64,000 nt of DNA from Halomonas halodenitrificans DSM 735 (GTDB lineage Bacteria; Pseudomonadota; Gammaproteobacteria; Pseudomonadales; Halomonadaceae), in the NCBI RefSeq assembly GCF_000620045.1, contig NZ_KK211059.1, forward strand, positions 51,410 through 115,409. Reading direction: 5' to 3'. How positions within the stretch are numbered: position 1 is the stretch's first letter; each line of letters begins with the position of its first letter. Positions 7,930-16,859 of the stretch are shown one piece after another. The notes beneath the pieces are model-generated. The model saw nothing but the letters and a program-made list of their open reading frames with translations. It ran no database searches and was not told the DNA's origin. The position numbers were made by a program, and so were the translations under genes.

Positions 7930-8490
7930 ATGGACGCGATGACGCTGCTGCATGAACGCAGCTCCATGGGCAAGCTGATGGCCCCGGCGCCCGATGCCGA
8001 ACAACTCGAGGCCATCTATCGTGCGGCCCTGCGGGCGCCGGACCACAAGGAGCTGCGTCCCTGGCGGTTTATCGAGTTTTCCGGCGAAGGCCGGGAGCGG
8101 CTGGGGGAGCTGTTTGCCGAGGCGGAGTATCGTGAGGACCCTCATGTCGGAGATACCGCCCTGAACGCCGCCCGCAAGAAGCCCCTGCGTGCCCCCATGG
8201 TGATTGCGGTGATCGCCAAGGTTACCCCGGAGGTGCCCAAGGTACCCAAGGTGGAGCAGGTGATCTCGGCCGGCTGCGCGGCCCACGCCATCCTGCTTGC
8301 CGCCCATGCCCAGGGCTTCGGCGCCATGTGGCGCAGCGGCAAGTACGCCTTCGACCCCGTGGTACGCAAGGGGTTGGGGCTGAACGAGGACGACGAGGTG
8401 GTGGCCTTCATCTATCTCGGCACCCTGGGTGGCCGCCACAAGCCCATCGCCCAGCATGATATCGACGACTTCGTCGAGCGCTGGCGCTGA
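7930..8490 (+). CDS. ydjA: Nitroreductase family protein, YdjA-like
   Basis: The 186-residue protein is a compact FMN-binding nitroreductase. The opening HERSSMGKLMAPAPDAEQL and RAPDHKELRPWRF closely match the YdjA subgroup, including its short length. AAHAILLAAHAQGFGAMWRSG is the core helix region of the fold. It would reduce nitro or quinone-like compounds with NAD(P)H. The start at 7930 follows AGGGAGAG; a longer frame to 7810 lacks a ribosome site. The next gene starts one base after its stop, which suggests co-transcription. The 265-base gap upstream holds an AT-rich promoter region but no gene. Confidence 0.9.
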   Translation: MDAMTLLHERSSMGKLMAPAPDAEQLEAIYRAALRAPDHKELRPWRFIEFSGEGRERLGELFAEAEYREDPHVGDTALNAARKKPLRAPMVIAVIAKVTPEVPKVPKVEQVISAGCAAHAILLAAHAQGFGAMWRSGKYAFDPVVRKGLGLNEDDEVVAFIYLGTLGGRHKPIAQHDIDDFVERWR

Positions 8491-8491
8491 G

Positions 8492-8998
8492 ATGCGTGAG
8501 ATCGGCGTTCCCCACCCGCGACTCCCCCTGCCGCCCCAGGGCGGCGAGGATGACCCTGGCGAATTCCTCGCCTGGCTAGGCGAGGCGATTCCCCTGGTTC
8601 GGCAGCTGGGCATCCGCGAGATGCGCCGCGAGGGCGACCGGCTCGGCTGGGAGCTGGCGCTCGCCCCCAACCTCAATGACAAGGGCACCGGTTTTGGTGG
8701 TTCCCTCGCCGCCCAGACCACCCTGCTGGGCTGGTGCTGGACCACTCTATGGCTGCGCCGACACGGCATTAGCCGCGATGTCGTCGTGGCCGAGGCCGGT
8801 CAGCGCTTTTTGGCGCCGGTGACCGGCGACTATCGGCTGGAATGCCTGCCCGAGCAAGAGAAGGGCCCCGATAACCTGGCCCGGCATCTGGGGGAGAAGG
8901 GACGCGGGCGCATCACCCTGGTGCAGCGACTATGGTGCGATGACACCCTTTGTCTAAAGGCCCGGGGTGACTATGCGGTGTTGGCGGAGCGCTCGTGA
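8492..8998 (+). CDS. Hot-dog thioesterase, YiiD C-terminal domain type
   Basis: The 168-residue protein matches the putative thioesterase domain found at the C-terminus of YiiD. The diagnostic segment is APNLNDKGTGFGGSLAAQ, followed by a long hydrophobic helix TTLLGWCWTTLWL and the strand VVVAEAGQRFLAPV. Such hot-dog proteins hydrolyse acyl thioesters. It starts one base after the nitroreductase stop and is probably in the same transcript. In E. coli the domain is fused to an acetyltransferase; here it stands alone. The acyl substrate is unknown. Confidence 0.8.
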   Translation: MREIGVPHPRLPLPPQGGEDDPGEFLAWLGEAIPLVRQLGIREMRREGDRLGWELALAPNLNDKGTGFGGSLAAQTTLLGWCWTTLWLRRHGISRDVVVAEAGQRFLAPVTGDYRLECLPEQEKGPDNLARHLGEKGRGRITLVQRLWCDDTLCLKARGDYAVLAERS

Positions 8999-9028
8999 CC
9001 ACGGGTTGTCTCGGCGGTCACGAGCCGG

Positions 9029-9063
9029 CCGCCAGGCGCGCTTGTCCTATCGGCGCCTGGCGG
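9029..9063. terminator. Stem-loop between convergent genes
   Basis: An 11-bp perfect stem (CCGCCAGGCGC with GCGCCTGGCGG) and a 13-base loop lie between the tails of the thioesterase and CurA-like genes. There is no clear T-run, so termination is likely but unproven. Confidence 0.5.
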
Positions 9064-9073
9064 GGGGGAAGGC

Positions 9074-10072
9074 TTAGAGCTTGACCAGCATCTTGCCCTG
9101 GTTGCCGCCGGTGAAGAGGGCTCGGAAGGCCTCCGGCGTACTCTCCAGCCCTTCCATGACGGTTTCCTGATAGTCAATCTCGCCCTTGGCGACACGCGGG
9201 CCGAACTCGTTCAGGAAGTCGCCGTGATGCTGCCAGTGATCGAAGACGATAAAGCCCTCGGCGCGTGCGCGGCGAATCAGCAGCATCGCCAGGTTGGCGG
9301 GGCCGGCGGCGGGGCCTTCGTCGTTGTAGCGTGAGATCATGCCGCAGATGGCGATGCGGGCACCGACCCTGAGGTTATCGAGGGCCGCTTCCAGGCAGTC
9401 GCCGCCGACGTTTTCGTAATAGACATCGAAGCCCTCGGGGCAGGCGTCCTTGAGCGCCTGGCTCAGCTGGCTAGCATCCTTGTCGCGGTAGCTGACGGCC
9501 TTGATGCCGTGGGATTCGAGCCATTCCAGCTTCTTCGGGTCGCCGGCGATGCCGACCACGGTGCCGCCCTTGGCCTTGGCCAGTTGTACCGCAAGCGAGC
9601 CCACGGCGCCGCCGGCGGCGCTGACCAGCACGTTGTCGCCTTCCTGCATGTCGGCGATCACGTTAAGGCCTACCCAGGCGGTAGTGCCCGGCATGCCCAG
9701 GACGCCCAGATAGGCCTGGGGCGGCACATCGAAGGTCGGCAGCGGCTCGAGCTGGTCGCCGGGGAGCTGGGCGATATCGCGCCAACCGCCCATGTGGCGA
9801 ACCTTGTCGCCCTCCTTGAAGCGGGCATCCCGGGACTCGATGACCTCACCCACGGCGGCGCCTTCCAGGGGCTTGCCGAGCGTGAAGGGGTCGATGTAGG
9901 TCGTGACGCCGGACATGCGTCCACGCATATAGGGATCGACGGAGAGCCAGGCGTTGCGAACGCGCACCTCGCCTTCCGCCAGGGCGGCCAGCTCGGTCGT
10001 TTCGAGTTGGAACAGCTCGGGGGCGGGCATGCCCTGGGGATGTTCATGAATCGTGAAATAGCGGCTTTGCAT
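9074..10072 (-). CDS. curA: NADP-dependent MDR oxidoreductase, CurA-like
   Basis: The 332-residue protein belongs to the zinc-free medium-chain reductases (CurA/YncB, leukotriene B4 dehydrogenase type). It has LSVDPYMRGRM near residues 49-59, the nucleotide-binding segment VSAAGGAVGSLAVQLAKAKG and YYENVGGD. These enzymes reduce alpha,beta-unsaturated ketones and aldehydes with NADPH. The start at 10072 follows AAGGAG, and the extra upstream 34 codons have no support. It is divergent from a LysR gene with a 190-base gap that holds two short palindromes, so the LysR protein is its likely regulator. Confidence 0.9.
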   Translation of the reverse strand: MQSRYFTIHEHPQGMPAPELFQLETTELAALAEGEVRVRNAWLSVDPYMRGRMSGVTTYIDPFTLGKPLEGAAVGEVIESRDARFKEGDKVRHMGGWRDIAQLPGDQLEPLPTFDVPPQAYLGVLGMPGTTAWVGLNVIADMQEGDNVLVSAAGGAVGSLAVQLAKAKGGTVVGIAGDPKKLEWLESHGIKAVSYRDKDASQLSQALKDACPEGFDVYYENVGGDCLEAALDNLRVGARIAICGMISRYNDEGPAAGPANLAMLLIRRARAEGFIVFDHWQHHGDFLNEFGPRVAKGEIDYQETVMEGLESTPEAFRALFTGGNQGKMLVKL

Positions 10073-10164
10073 GGAAACTCCTTGGTGTCTCGGGTCTCTG
10101 CAGGAGGGCATACGGGTCGAAGTCCCGTTCCTCATCAGCGATGCATCAATGCTACGGCATTCGA

Positions 10165-10199
10165 GTGATATCACGCCAATGCAAGTTGCTTAAAAGCAA
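10165..10199. promoter_or_regulatory. Candidate operator between curA-like and LysR genes
   Basis: The perfect palindrome GTGATATCAC (10165-10174) and the inverted repeat TTGCTT-AA-AAGCAA (10186-10199) lie in the divergent gap. They are plausible LysR binding sites; no experimental motif is known. Confidence 0.4.
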
Positions 10200-10262
10200 T
10201 ATGCGAAAAGCTGATATCATTGCCATTGAAATACCGATGCCCATCACCATGAAGGCGTGCCC

Positions 10263-11216
10263 ATGCACCTCGCCGATCTCGCCCGCCACGATCTGAATGC
10301 CCTGGTGACCCTGCATGCGTTGCTGGACTCCCGCAGCGTCACTCGGGCCGCCCAGCGCCTCAATCTCAGCCAGCCCGCGGTGTCACGCACCCTGTCGAGG
10401 CTACGCCTGGCCTTCGATGACCCGCTGTTCGTGCGCACGCATCGTGGGCTGCGCCCCACGGCCAGGGCCGAGGCGCTGGGGCCACCCCTGGAACGCCTGC
10501 TGGAAGAGCTGGGGGCGCTGCTGGCGCCGCCCACGTTCGATCCGGCCAGTACCCGTCGCCGCTTTCAGCTGGCGTCCACCGACTATGGCATGCACGCCTT
10601 CCTGGCGCCCCAGTGGCAGATCCTCAAGCAGCAGGCGCCCCACCTGCGCCTGGATGTTCAGGCCTCCAGCGGCAGCATCGAGCAGAGGCTCGACGAGGGC
10701 GGCCCCGAGCTGGCGCTCTGTGTTCTCGGCGAGCATGTGCCGGCCAACGTGCACGGCCGCGAGCTGGGTCGCGACCATTTCGTCTGTGTGATGCGCGAGG
10801 GGCATCCGCTGGCCCGGGCGCCCGAGGCGGCCTTCACGCTGGAGGCCTTCCTGGAGGCCGATCATCAGCTGATCAGCATGGGCGGCGATGATCGCGGTGC
10901 GGTGGATCTGGCCCTGGCAAGGCAGGGCCTGACGCGACACGTCAGCCTGCGTCAGCCGCACTTCCTGGCGAGCTTTTCGGCCACCCAGCACAGTGATTTG
11001 CTGTTGTGTGTGCCAGGGTGTCTCGCCGCCAGCGTGGTGGAGCACTGGCCGCTGGCGTTGCGGCGGCTGCCCCTGGAGGTGGCGTCCTTTTCCTACTGGC
11101 TGGTGTGGCATGAACGCCACCATGCGGATGCCGGCCATACCTGGCTGCGCCAGACCCTCTTCGAAGGCCTAGAGGCGCGCTATCACTCGCTGCGCCGCCG
11201 CCTGCCGGCGGTATAA
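10263..11216 (+). CDS. LysR-family regulator
   Basis: The 317-residue protein has an N-terminal winged helix (residues 8-65, with SVTRAAQRLNLSQPAVSRTLSRLR) and a C-terminal effector domain. It lies head to head with the CurA-like reductase gene, the usual arrangement for a LysR regulator and its target. The start at 10263 follows GAAGG at good spacing, in preference to a GTG two codons earlier. The effector is unknown. Confidence 0.92.
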   Translation: MHLADLARHDLNALVTLHALLDSRSVTRAAQRLNLSQPAVSRTLSRLRLAFDDPLFVRTHRGLRPTARAEALGPPLERLLEELGALLAPPTFDPASTRRRFQLASTDYGMHAFLAPQWQILKQQAPHLRLDVQASSGSIEQRLDEGGPELALCVLGEHVPANVHGRELGRDHFVCVMREGHPLARAPEAAFTLEAFLEADHQLISMGGDDRGAVDLALARQGLTRHVSLRQPHFLASFSATQHSDLLLCVPGCLAASVVEHWPLALRRLPLEVASFSYWLVWHERHHADAGHTWLRQTLFEGLEARYHSLRRRLPAV

Positions 11217-11241
11217 GCCAACCGCCCTCGGAGCAGGAGGC

Positions 11242-12108
11242 CTAGAGGCGGGCCTTGAGCCACGCGATGGCGTGACGGGCGCGAGCCGTGAGCGGCCATT
11301 CGGCGCGCTGCAGAAGCCATAGCGAATCCACGACCCGGGGCAGATTCTCGACGACCTGGATCGCCTCGGGGCGCGCGAATGCCTGGCGGGCAAAGCGCGG
11401 CAGGACGCTGAAGCCCAGCCCCTCGGCGACCGGATCAAGAATCAGGCCGATCTGATTGGTAAAGCCTCGGCAGGGCAGCTGGCGCACCCCCGGATTCCCG
11501 GGGAAGCAGCGACTCAAGAGTCGAGTGGCCATGTCATGGCCATCCGGATGATCAATGAAGCCCAGCCGCATCAGGTCCTCCCAGCCGTGTACGCCTGCCC
11601 CGGCCGGCACCACCAGCTCGAGGGCCTCCCGCGCAAACAGCGACACCGCGAGGCGCGGGTCCTCCGGCTGCTGGCTGGCGAGCCCGAACTCCACACGATT
11701 ATCGAGCACACTCTCGATGACCTCCGCGGTCGGGCCAAAGCGATGATGGATGGTGAGCCCGGGCGCCTCGCCTTGCAGTGCCAAAAGGTGCGGATAGATG
11801 GCCAGGCCGATGCTGCCGGGGGTGATAAGGCTGAGCCTGCCCCGGGTCGCGTCATCGCCGGCCAGGCGCTGTTGCAGGCGCTGGTCGGCGGCCTGCATCT
11901 CTCGCTGATAGTCGAGCAGGGCATGGCCCGCGGGGGTCAGCTCCAGGCGCCTCGGCTGGCGGAGCAGTAGCGGGCCGAGCCGGGTTTCCAGGTGCTTGAT
12001 ATGTTGGCTGACCGCGGCCTGGGTCAGGTCCAGGCGCTCGGCCGCCCGGGTGAAGTTACCCAGCTCGACCACGGTCTCGAAGGTATGCAGCCAGTGAGGA
12101 TGAAGCAT
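11242..12108 (-). CDS. LysR-family regulator, divergent from VOC gene
   Basis: The 288-residue LysR protein has the DNA-binding helix FTRAAERLDLTQAAVSQHIKHLE at residues 17-40 and then a periplasmic-binding-like effector domain. It is divergent from the VOC-family gene at 12216 across an AT-rich gap with ATAA-N8-TTAT at 12129-12144. It tail-faces the previous LysR gene with a 25-base gap. Control of the VOC gene is inferred from position only. Confidence 0.92.
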   Translation of the reverse strand: MLHPHWLHTFETVVELGNFTRAAERLDLTQAAVSQHIKHLETRLGPLLLRQPRRLELTPAGHALLDYQREMQAADQRLQQRLAGDDATRGRLSLITPGSIGLAIYPHLLALQGEAPGLTIHHRFGPTAEVIESVLDNRVEFGLASQQPEDPRLAVSLFAREALELVVPAGAGVHGWEDLMRLGFIDHPDGHDMATRLLSRCFPGNPGVRQLPCRGFTNQIGLILDPVAEGLGFSVLPRFARQAFARPEAIQVVENLPRVVDSLWLLQRAEWPLTARARHAIAWLKARL

Positions 12109-12128
12109 AAGATTTTTTTATTGCCGGG

Positions 12129-12144
12129 ATAAGTGAGTGATTAT
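12129..12144. promoter_or_regulatory. Candidate LysR box upstream of VOC gene
   Basis: The imperfect palindrome ATAAGTGAGTGATTAT lies in an AT-rich divergent gap and fits the loose T-N11-A LysR pattern. It is weak evidence on its own. Confidence 0.3.
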
Positions 12145-12215
12145 TTTGTTTATGCCACGGGCTGCCTAACATGGCCAGTGTTATCGCCCCAGACGACACC
12201 ACAGGAGCTTTCGTC

Positions 12216-12719
12216 ATGAGCCAGCCCTATCCCCGCACCTTCTCGCATATCGGCATCTCGGTTCCCGATGTCGAGGCGGCCGTCGCGTTCTACACCGAGA
12301 TCCTCGGCTGGTACGTGATCATGGAGCCCACCACCATCGTCGAGGACGACTCCGCCATCGGCGTGATGTGCAGCGATGTCTTCGGCCCGGGCTGGGAGTC
12401 GTTCCGCATCGCCCACCTGTCCACCGGCGACCGAGTCGGCGTGGAGCTGTTCGAGTTCAAGGGGCAGGAAACGCCCGAGAACAACTTCGAGTACTGGAAG
12501 ACCGGTGTCTTCCACTTCTGTATCCAGGACCCCGACGTGGAAGGGCTCGCCGAGCGCATCGTCGCGGCCGGCGGCAAGCAGCGGATGCCGGTCAGGGAGT
12601 ATTTTCCCGGCGAGAAGCCGTTCCGCATGGTCTATATGGAAGACCCCTTCGGCAACGTCCTCGAGATCTATAGCCACAGCTATGAGCTGACCTACTCCGC
12701 CGGGGCCTATGCCTCCTGA
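12216..12719 (+). CDS. VOC (glyoxalase/bleomycin resistance) superfamily protein
   Basis: The 167-residue protein is a two-module vicinal oxygen chelate fold. The four expected metal ligands are visible: His11 (SHIGISV), Glu77 (GVELFEF), His100 (VFHFCIQ) and Glu150 (NVLEIYS). This is the 2-His 2-Glu set of glyoxalase I-like enzymes. Unlike textbook glyoxalase I it has an unusual central part (NNFEYWKTG). AGGAG at 12203-12207 supports the start at 12216. It is divergent from a LysR gene. The substrate is unknown. Confidence 0.85.
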   Translation: MSQPYPRTFSHIGISVPDVEAAVAFYTEILGWYVIMEPTTIVEDDSAIGVMCSDVFGPGWESFRIAHLSTGDRVGVELFEFKGQETPENNFEYWKTGVFHFCIQDPDVEGLAERIVAAGGKQRMPVREYFPGEKPFRMVYMEDPFGNVLEIYSHSYELTYSAGAYAS

Positions 12720-12751
12720 GGCGAGCCGACGCGACACCGATTCCCAGGTCA

Positions 12752-12777
12752 CGATGCCCGCTATGGAGCGGGCATCG
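12752..12777 (+). terminator. Stem-loop after VOC gene
   Basis: An 11-bp stem CGATGCCCGCT/AGCGGGCATCG with a 4-base loop lies 33 bases after the stop. Downstream is only weakly T-rich, so it is a candidate terminator. Confidence 0.5.
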
Positions 12778-12902
12778 GCGTTGGTTGTTCGGGGGGTGAC
12801 CCGTAAGCGGGGACGGTGGTCGTCGGCCATGACTCGAGGCTGCTCGGTACAGATATCGGCTGCACGATGGCCTAAGGCCTAAGGAAGGTAGAGACAAAGA
12901 AA

Positions 12903-12926
12903 AAGCCGCTGATTTCTCAGCGGCTT
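12903..12926 (-). terminator. Terminator of tRNA-Ser
   Basis: The stem AAGCCGCTGA/TCAGCGGCTT is followed on the minus strand by a T-rich run (complement of AAAGAAAA). It lies 13 bases after the tRNA-Ser 3' end. Confidence 0.88.
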
Positions 12927-12938
12927 GATCAAAAATCT

Positions 12939-13026
12939 TGGCGGAGGGGGAGGGATTCGAACCCTCGAAGCCTTTCGGCTTACCCGCTTTCCAGGCGAGC
13001 TCCTTCGACCACTCGGACACCCCTCC
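12939..13026 (-). tRNA. tRNA-Ser (anticodon GGA)
   Basis: On the minus strand the sequence folds as a class II tRNA. The acceptor stem GGAGGGG pairs with CCCCTCC, the discriminator is G and CCA is encoded. The anticodon loop CTGGAAA contains GGA. A long variable arm, AAGCC-GAAA-GGCTT, is present as expected for serine. A promoter upstream and a terminator downstream are both visible, so this is a single-gene unit. Confidence 0.96.
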
Positions 13027-13078
13027 GCAATGTTATTCCCACGCCAGGGCGGTTGCCTTTCGCGTCAGAACGGCGCAT

Positions 13079-13107
13079 ATAGTATCGACCTAAGTATGCG
13101 AATGCAA
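13079..13107 (-). promoter_or_regulatory. Sigma70-like promoter of tRNA-Ser
   Basis: On the minus strand TTGCAT and TACTAT are separated by 17 bases, placing transcription start about 45 bases upstream of the tRNA. Confidence 0.65.
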
Positions 13108-13214
13108 GCAGTTTTCGCACTTCGGCGGGTGAGGACCAGGGCTTGAAGGCCAGGGGTGCGCCCGAGGGCACTGGTTCGCTATGCTGGGGCCGAATCCACG
13201 ACAGGGAGAGTCCC

Positions 13215-13259
13215 ATGTCCTTACGCACCATGTCTTTACGAACCGTGTCTTTACCCGCC
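13215..13259 (+). repeat. Three tandem 15-bp repeats at the start of the DUF3617-like gene
   Basis: Units of the form (A/G)TGTC(C/T)TTACG(C/A)ACC encode MSLRT, MSLRT and VSLPA. Each unit begins with a possible start codon, so copy number changes would lengthen or shorten the signal peptide in frame. Confidence 0.85.
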
Positions 13260-13673
13260 ATGTTCGCCGGCCTGCTGCTGGCGCTGCCTATCTCCGCCCT
13301 GGCCGAGACGCCCAATATCGTGCCGGGGGAGTGGAAGTTCACCAGCACCACCTCGGTTTCCGGCGACCTGCCGTTTCCCGACCAGACCGAGACGTCCCGG
13401 CAGTGTATCGCCCAGGGGGATCTCGATGATCCCGACTTCCAGATGATCGAGGAAGAGGAGAACTGTGAGCTGCTCGAACACAATGTGGGCGTCGATGGCA
13501 TGGACTACCGCATGGCCTGTCAGGCCGAGGGTGGTCAGGCGGATATCGTCGGTAATATGGAGTTTCTCGGCGAGACCAGCGTGGGTCATGTCGAGGTCAC
13601 CATCCAGTCGCCGCAGATGGGCGAGATGGAGATGGTGACCGAGGTCGAGGGGCAGCGTGTCGGCGAGTGCTGA
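13215..13673 (+). CDS. Exported DUF3617-like protein
   Basis: The 152-residue protein has a signal peptide ending near ALA-ET and a mature part typical of DUF3617 proteins: it opens NIVPGEWKFTSTTSV, has paired Cys residues (RQCIAQ, NCELLEH, MACQAEG) and ends in GEC. The function of the family is not known; it is periplasmic or surface exposed. The start at 13215 follows AGGGAG. The first 15 codons are a threefold 15-bp repeat, so three start codons lie in register and the exact start is uncertain. A strong stem-loop follows. Confidence 0.75.
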   Translation: MSLRTMSLRTVSLPAMFAGLLLALPISALAETPNIVPGEWKFTSTTSVSGDLPFPDQTETSRQCIAQGDLDDPDFQMIEEEENCELLEHNVGVDGMDYRMACQAEGGQADIVGNMEFLGETSVGHVEVTIQSPQMGEMEMVTEVEGQRVGEC

Positions 13674-13691
13674 TGCCCTCGCCCTAGGCAC

Positions 13692-13729
13692 AACGCAAGA
13701 CGGCCACCCGAGGGTGGCCGTCTTGCGTT
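13692..13729. terminator. Strong bidirectional stem-loop
   Basis: A near perfect stem of about 17 bp (AACGCAAGACGGCCACC and its complement) lies between the tails of the DUF3617-like and RND genes and likely ends both transcripts. Confidence 0.75.
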
Positions 13730-13745
13730 CCGGGGTCGGGTGGGG

Positions 13746-16700
13746 TCAATGCCCCTCCGGGGTCGCCTCCATTTCACGCTCGAGGCGTTTCGTGACATCG
13801 CCGGGGGAGCCGGTGTGCCGCGCCAGCAGGTCGTAGGCCACCGGCACCACGAAGAGGGTAAACAGGGTGGCGGCGGCCAGGCCGCAAAGGATGACGATGC
13901 CGATCACCAGGCGCGTCTCGGCCCCGGCGCCGGTGGAGATGATCAGCGGTATGGCGCCCGCCATGGTGGTGACGGCGGTCATCACGATGGGGCGCAGGCG
14001 AGTCACCGAGGCCTCTACCAGCGCGTCGTGGAAGGCCCAGCCCTGGTCGCGCAGCTGGTTGGCGAACTCCACGATCAGGATGCCGTTCTTGGCCGCGAGC
14101 CCGACCAGCATTACCAGCCCGACCTGGCTGTAGATGTTCAGCGACTGACCGGTGACATGGAGCCCCAGCAGGGCGCCGCAGATCGCCAGGGGCACGGTGA
14201 GCATGATCACGAAGGGGTGTATGAAGCTCTCGAACTGGCCGGCCAGCACCAGGAAGACCACCAGGATGCCGAGGCCCAGCAAAAAGCCCGTGGCGCCGCT
14301 GGCTTCCTGAAAGTCGCGAGAGGCGCCCTTGACGTCGGTCTGGGCCTCGGGGGGGAGTTGTTCACGCACCGCCTCTTCCAGGTACTCCAGTGCCTCGCCC
14401 AGCGGATAGCCGTCGGCGAGGTCCGCCTCGAGGGTGATGGCGCGCACCCGATTGAAGCGATTCAGTGTGCTGGGGCCGGCAAAGTCGGTGAGGGTCACCA
14501 GGCTGGCCAGGGGAATCAGTTCGCCGCTGCGCTGTGAGCGGACCCGCAGGCTCTCCAGGCTTCGAGGGCTGGGGCGCGCGCCGGGTTCGCCCTCGAGGAT
14601 GACGTCGTACTCTTCGCCATCGTCGATATAGCGGGTGGCGGTACGCCCGCCCAGCAGGGTCTCCAGGGTGCGCCCGATCTCGGTGACGGTGACCCCGAGC
14701 TCGGCGGCTCGCTGGTAATCGACATCGACCTCGAGCTGGGGCTGGGTCTCCTCGTAGTCGCTGTCCAGCCCGGTGAGGCGAGGGTTGTCCTCGCGGATAT
14801 GGGCGAAGAGGGTGTCGCGCCAGGCCTCCAGCTCCTCGTAGGTGCCGCCACCCAGCACGAACTGCACGGGCTTCTCGACGCTGGCGCCGAAGCCCTGGCG
14901 CATTACCGGAAAGGCGCGCACCCCGGGCAGGTCGGTCAGCTTGCCACGGATCTCGTTCATGATGGCCCAGGCCGAGCGGCGCTCCCCCCAGTCGGCGAGG
15001 TTGATGATGACGAAACCGCTGTTGAAGGTCTCGATATTGCCCCAGCCCATTGGCGCGCGCACCACCACGCGCTCGACCTCTCCGGCCTCGACCATCGGCA
15101 GCAGCCGGGCCTCGATCTCGTCCATGTAGTCGAGCATATAGTCGTAGGTGGCGCCGGGGGGACCATTGACGATCACCCAGAAATTGCCACGATCCTCCTG
15201 GGGCGTGTATTCGTTGGGCAGTTCATTGTTGAGCCACAGCATGGCGCCGACTACCGCGAGAAGCAGTACCATCACGACCAGGCGCAGCCTGAGGGCGCGT
15301 TCCAGCAGGCGGCGGTAGAGGCGGCGCGAGTAATCCAGGGCCCGCTGTACGCCGCGGGCGAGGGGCCCCTCATGCATGCCCGCCTTGAGGAGTTTTGAGG
15401 CCATCATCGGCGTCAGGGTCAGGGCCAGCAAACTGGAGATGGCTACGGCCGCGGCCAGGGTCAGGGCGAACTCCGAGAACAGCCGGCCGATATCGCCCTG
15501 GAGGAAACTCAGCGGCACGAATACCGCGATCAGCACCAGGGTGGTGGCGATCACCGCGAAGGCGATCTGGCGGGTGCCGCGTAAGGCGGCCACCAGGGGT
15601 GTCTCGCCATGGTCATGCATGCGCCGGTGGATGTTTTCCAGCACCACGATGGCGTCGTCGACGATCAGGCCGATGGCCAGCACCAGGGCCAGCAGGGTGA
15701 GCAGATTGATGGTGAAGCCCATGGCGGCCAGGGCGCCAAAGGCGCCGATCAGGGCAATGGGCACGGTTACCGCGGGGATCAGGGTGGTGCGCAGGTTACC
15801 CAGGAAGAGAAAGATCGCGACCACCACCAGGCCCATGGCGATAAACAGGGTCTGCACCACCTGGGAAATGGCGCCCTGGACGAATACCGAGGAGTCGAAG
15901 TTCAGGCGCAGCGTCATGCCGTCGGGTAACCCCGGCTGCTGGCGGGCCATCTCGTCCTGTACCTCGCGAGAGATCTCCAGCACATTGGCGGTGGACTGCT
16001 TGACCATGCCCAGGCCCACCATGGGCGTGCCGTTGCCGCGGAAGATGGTGCGCTCCTCCACGGCACCGACCTCCACCCGGGCCACGTCGCCCAGGCGTAC
16101 CAGGTAGCCGTCGTCGGCCTTGTCCAGCACCAGGCGTCGGAAATCCTCCGCCGTCGCGAAGCCCCGCGGCAGGCGCACGATAAACTGGCGCTCGCTGGAT
16201 TCGATGGAGCCCCCGGGGAGTTCGGCGTTATCGGCGCGCAGGGCGTCTTCCACGTCGCCGGCGGTGAGCCCGCGGGCCGCCATGGCATCGGCATCGAGCC
16301 AGACGCGCATGGCGTATTCCCGTCCGCCGCCGATGATGACGCGCGAGACCCCCGGCTGGATCGAGAAGCGATCCACCAGGTAGCGGTTGGCGTAATCGGT
16401 GAGTTCCGCCATGGTGTAGCCCTCACCGGACAGCGACAACCAGATCACCACCTGGGAGCTGGAGTCGGCCTTCTGGACCTCGGGCGGGTCGGCCTCGTCG
16501 GGCAGGTTGCCGGCGGCGTCGGAGATGCGATCGCGGATATCATTGGCCGCCGAATCGATGTCCTGGTCGAGGCCAAATTCGATATTGATGCTGGAGCGAC
16601 CGTCCCGGCTCGAGGAAGAGATCACCTGGATGCCGGAAACGCCGGCGATACGGTCCTCCAGTACCTGGGTGATCCGGGTTTCCACCACGCTGGCCGAGGC

Positions 16701-16859
16701 ACCCGGGTAGCGGGTATCGACGCTGACGATGGGTGGGTCGATGGACGGATACTCCTGCAGCGGCAGGCGCTGCAGGGCGAGCAGCCCGAAGGCCACGATC
16801 AAGGCGGCCAGCACCGTGGCGAGTACCGGGCGCTGGACGGAAATATCGGAGAGGCGCAT
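13746..16859 (-). CDS. RND multidrug efflux permease (HAE1 family)
   Basis: The 1037-residue protein is a full-length AcrB-type inner-membrane pump: a first helix at residues 9-28, a large periplasmic loop, a helix bundle, a second loop and the final helix bundle. The proton-relay pair Asp401-Asp402 lies in AIGLIVDDAIVVLEN. It extrudes drugs or other amphiphiles using proton flow, with the membrane fusion protein encoded directly upstream. No outer-membrane channel gene is nearby, so a TolC-like protein encoded elsewhere is assumed. The start codon overlaps the stop of the upstream gene by one base. Confidence 0.95.
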   Translation of the reverse strand: MRLSDISVQRPVLATVLAALIVAFGLLALQRLPLQEYPSIDPPIVSVDTRYPGASASVVETRITQVLEDRIAGVSGIQVISSSSRDGRSSINIEFGLDQDIDSAANDIRDRISDAAGNLPDEADPPEVQKADSSSQVVIWLSLSGEGYTMAELTDYANRYLVDRFSIQPGVSRVIIGGGREYAMRVWLDADAMAARGLTAGDVEDALRADNAELPGGSIESSERQFIVRLPRGFATAEDFRRLVLDKADDGYLVRLGDVARVEVGAVEERTIFRGNGTPMVGLGMVKQSTANVLEISREVQDEMARQQPGLPDGMTLRLNFDSSVFVQGAISQVVQTLFIAMGLVVVAIFLFLGNLRTTLIPAVTVPIALIGAFGALAAMGFTINLLTLLALVLAIGLIVDDAIVVLENIHRRMHDHGETPLVAALRGTRQIAFAVIATTLVLIAVFVPLSFLQGDIGRLFSEFALTLAAAVAISSLLALTLTPMMASKLLKAGMHEGPLARGVQRALDYSRRLYRRLLERALRLRLVVMVLLLAVVGAMLWLNNELPNEYTPQEDRGNFWVIVNGPPGATYDYMLDYMDEIEARLLPMVEAGEVERVVVRAPMGWGNIETFNSGFVIINLADWGERRSAWAIMNEIRGKLTDLPGVRAFPVMRQGFGASVEKPVQFVLGGGTYEELEAWRDTLFAHIREDNPRLTGLDSDYEETQPQLEVDVDYQRAAELGVTVTEIGRTLETLLGGRTATRYIDDGEEYDVILEGEPGARPSPRSLESLRVRSQRSGELIPLASLVTLTDFAGPSTLNRFNRVRAITLEADLADGYPLGEALEYLEEAVREQLPPEAQTDVKGASRDFQEASGATGFLLGLGILVVFLVLAGQFESFIHPFVIMLTVPLAICGALLGLHVTGQSLNIYSQVGLVMLVGLAAKNGILIVEFANQLRDQGWAFHDALVEASVTRLRPIVMTAVTTMAGAIPLIISTGAGAETRLVIGIVILCGLAAATLFTLFVVPVAYDLLARHTGSPGDVTKRLEREMEATPEGH

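Noticed and set aside
12592-13020. A 142-codon minus-strand frame
   Set aside because: Its start is a translation of tRNA-Ser, and the rest is antisense to the VOC gene.
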